Part shown: positions 5,348 to 6,505 of the stretch, one piece after another | How positions within the stretch are numbered: position 1 is the first letter of the stretch | Layout: every line of letters begins with the position of its first letter | Origin: Planctomycetales bacterium | GTDB taxonomy: Bacteria > 4484-113 > JAFGCY01 | Assembly: GCA_024645305.1 (NCBI GenBank) | Contig: JAHEFU010000165.1 | Location: forward strand, 1-6,505 | Length of the DNA: 6,505 bases | Direction of reading: 5' to 3' | The notes under the pieces: generated by a model | Told to the model about the DNA's origin: nothing | Database searches by the model: none | Seen by the model: the letters and a program-made list of their open reading frames with translations, nothing else | Program-made: the position numbers and the translations under genes

Positions 5348-6505
5348 ATGACTAAGTTGCTGATCAGATTCCCCGTACTGCTGCTGTTGCTGGTCCTCGC
5401 TGCCTGCTCAGGCTCTACTGCTCCGGCCGACCTCGGTTCCAACTCCCGAGACGGCCTGAATGAACTCGACTACGAATTGGTCACTGACCCGGACAGCATC
5501 ATCAGCAGTTCTGAAGTCGAGGGCTGGCTGACCACGACCGATGATGCCGTCAATGCAAAGGACTTCTCATCGGCAGCAAGCCAGGTTCCCGACCTGTCGG
5601 ACTTCCAGTTCATCCAGGGCATGTACTTTGAACCATCCAGCCCTCCGGGATCCGGTTTCAGCGGGCGCCTGTCAGTGCGGATCCAGAATGGTGGCTTCGC
5701 GAACAACACCTTTCAGGGTGTGCTGCTTTTTCTGTTCTGGGTCAATCCTGCCACGAAGGAACTTACCCAGCTGGACAGCTCCAGGGGACGCAGTGGCAAC
5801 TGGTTTGACTTCGATATCAATGCTCTTGGGCACATGGTGATTGCTGAGAACACCAGCATCCCGCGTCCCAGTGAGAGCTTCCGTGTCAGCGCATTCGCTG
5901 ACCAGTCGGCCACCGCCACGGGAGTGATGATCAACTTCTTCGCCATTCCCGAAAACGGCGTGGCTCCGATCACCTACTCCTGGGACATGGGGGACGGAAA
6001 CCAGCTGAGCGGTGATGCCGTCAGCCACAGCTACTCCCTCCCGGGCAGTTACAACGTCACACTCAATGCGGTCGACGCTTCTGGCAGTACGGCCCCCACG
6101 ATCAGTACACCGATTGACATCACGAGTTCAGCTCCGCCGCTGGAGGACCTGACAGGTCAGTCAATACCCTCCACCGGTGATGACCTGACCTTCACCTTCA
6201 GTGCCACGGTGGTGGGTGGACGCTCCCCCTACAGCTATGAGTGGGACTTCGATGGCGACGGCAGCACGGACAGTACCGATCCGCCGCCCGTGGACTTCAG
6301 TTTCGCTGACTATGGCTTCTATGTTGGGACACTGCGCATCACTGATGCCAACGGTGATTCGATCACGACCCAGATTGTCAGTGATGCCCGCCGCATTGAC
6401 CTGTCCGTTGACAGCACCGCGGTCGACCTGGGAACCGCCTTCAACTTCACAGTCGAGGGATTCGGGCTGGAACCCGCTGATGATGTCCTGGCAGACATGG
6501 ATGAC
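5348..6505 (+). CDS. PKD-domain lipoprotein (partial, runs off the right edge)
   Basis: An open frame of 386 codons with no stop before the window ends, so the gene is partial at its 3' end. Residues 1-20 form a lipoprotein signal: MTKLL, a Leu-rich core and the lipobox LAAC with Cys20, followed by SGSTAPA. Serine after the cysteine would allow outer-membrane sorting by the E. coli rule. Residues about 40-190 are not recognised. Two PKD (beta-sandwich) domains follow: one with YSWDMGDG (W212), then HSYSLPGSYNVTLNAVDASG; the second with YEWDFDGDGSTD (W299) and YGFYVGTLRITDANGD. The DFDGDGSTD loop has the Asp spacing of calcium-binding loops. A further beta-rich segment (LSVDSTAVDLGTAFNFTVEG) begins near the edge. 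PKD domains mediate protein or carbohydrate contacts on the cell surface; no catalytic domain is visible. The 10-base gap and its Shine-Dalgarno site place it in the transporter operon. Confidence 0.88.
   Translation, partial: MTKLLIRFPVLLLLLVLAACSGSTAPADLGSNSRDGLNELDYELVTDPDSIISSSEVEGWLTTTDDAVNAKDFSSAASQVPDLSDFQFIQGMYFEPSSPPGSGFSGRLSVRIQNGGFANNTFQGVLLFLFWVNPATKELTQLDSSRGRSGNWFDFDINALGHMVIAENTSIPRPSESFRVSAFADQSATATGVMINFFAIPENGVAPITYSWDMGDGNQLSGDAVSHSYSLPGSYNVTLNAVDASGSTAPTISTPIDITSSAPPLEDLTGQSIPSTGDDLTFTFSATVVGGRSPYSYEWDFDGDGSTDSTDPPPVDFSFADYGFYVGTLRITDANGDSITTQIVSDARRIDLSVDSTAVDLGTAFNFTVEGFGLEPADDVLADMDD

Overview
The window (6505 bases, moderately GC-rich) comes from the chromosome of a bacterium. 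A lipoprotein with a lipobox, a large signal-peptide protein with a single C-terminal anchor, and an apparent membrane-bound cytochrome fragment suggest a Gram-negative-type (diderm) envelope. I cannot place it in a phylum. Several starts have a -10-like box only 7 to 13 bases upstream and no Shine-Dalgarno sequence, while other genes have good Shine-Dalgarno sites, so the organism probably mixes leaderless and leadered mRNAs.

Layout. Minus strand, bases 1-1780: dnaX (clamp-loader ATPase subunit), followed after 2 bases by the first 52 codons of a small N-terminally anchored protein that runs off the left edge and may be a c-type cytochrome. As written, dnaX is broken by an apparent single-base -1 frame change near bases 893-903. 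The first part (305 aa) holds the whole ATPase and zinc module; the second holds the rest of the collar domain, a Gln/Pro-rich linker and the tau-type C-terminal domain. Restoring one base gives a protein of about 540 aa, and I see no classic slippery heptamer.

Plus strand, 1839-3170: a secreted or periplasmic beta-rich protein with a signal peptide and C-terminal anchor, resembling DUF3999 proteins, transcribed divergently from dnaX. It overlaps tail-to-tail by 11 bases with a minus-strand SixA-type histidine phosphatase (3160-3663). Divergent from sixA, a polytopic transporter of the ion-transporter type (3724-5337) is followed after 10 bases by a PKD-domain lipoprotein (5348 to the right edge, still open), probably one operon.

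Functionally the window joins replication (DnaX), phosphohistidine signalling (SixA) and an envelope/transport group. No RNA genes, mobile elements, CRISPR arrays or long repeats were seen. The points that deserve a second look are the dnaX frame break, the compact promoters (including overlapping opposed -10 boxes between sixA and the transporter), and the transporter-lipoprotein pair. I found no convincing new multi-gene system.
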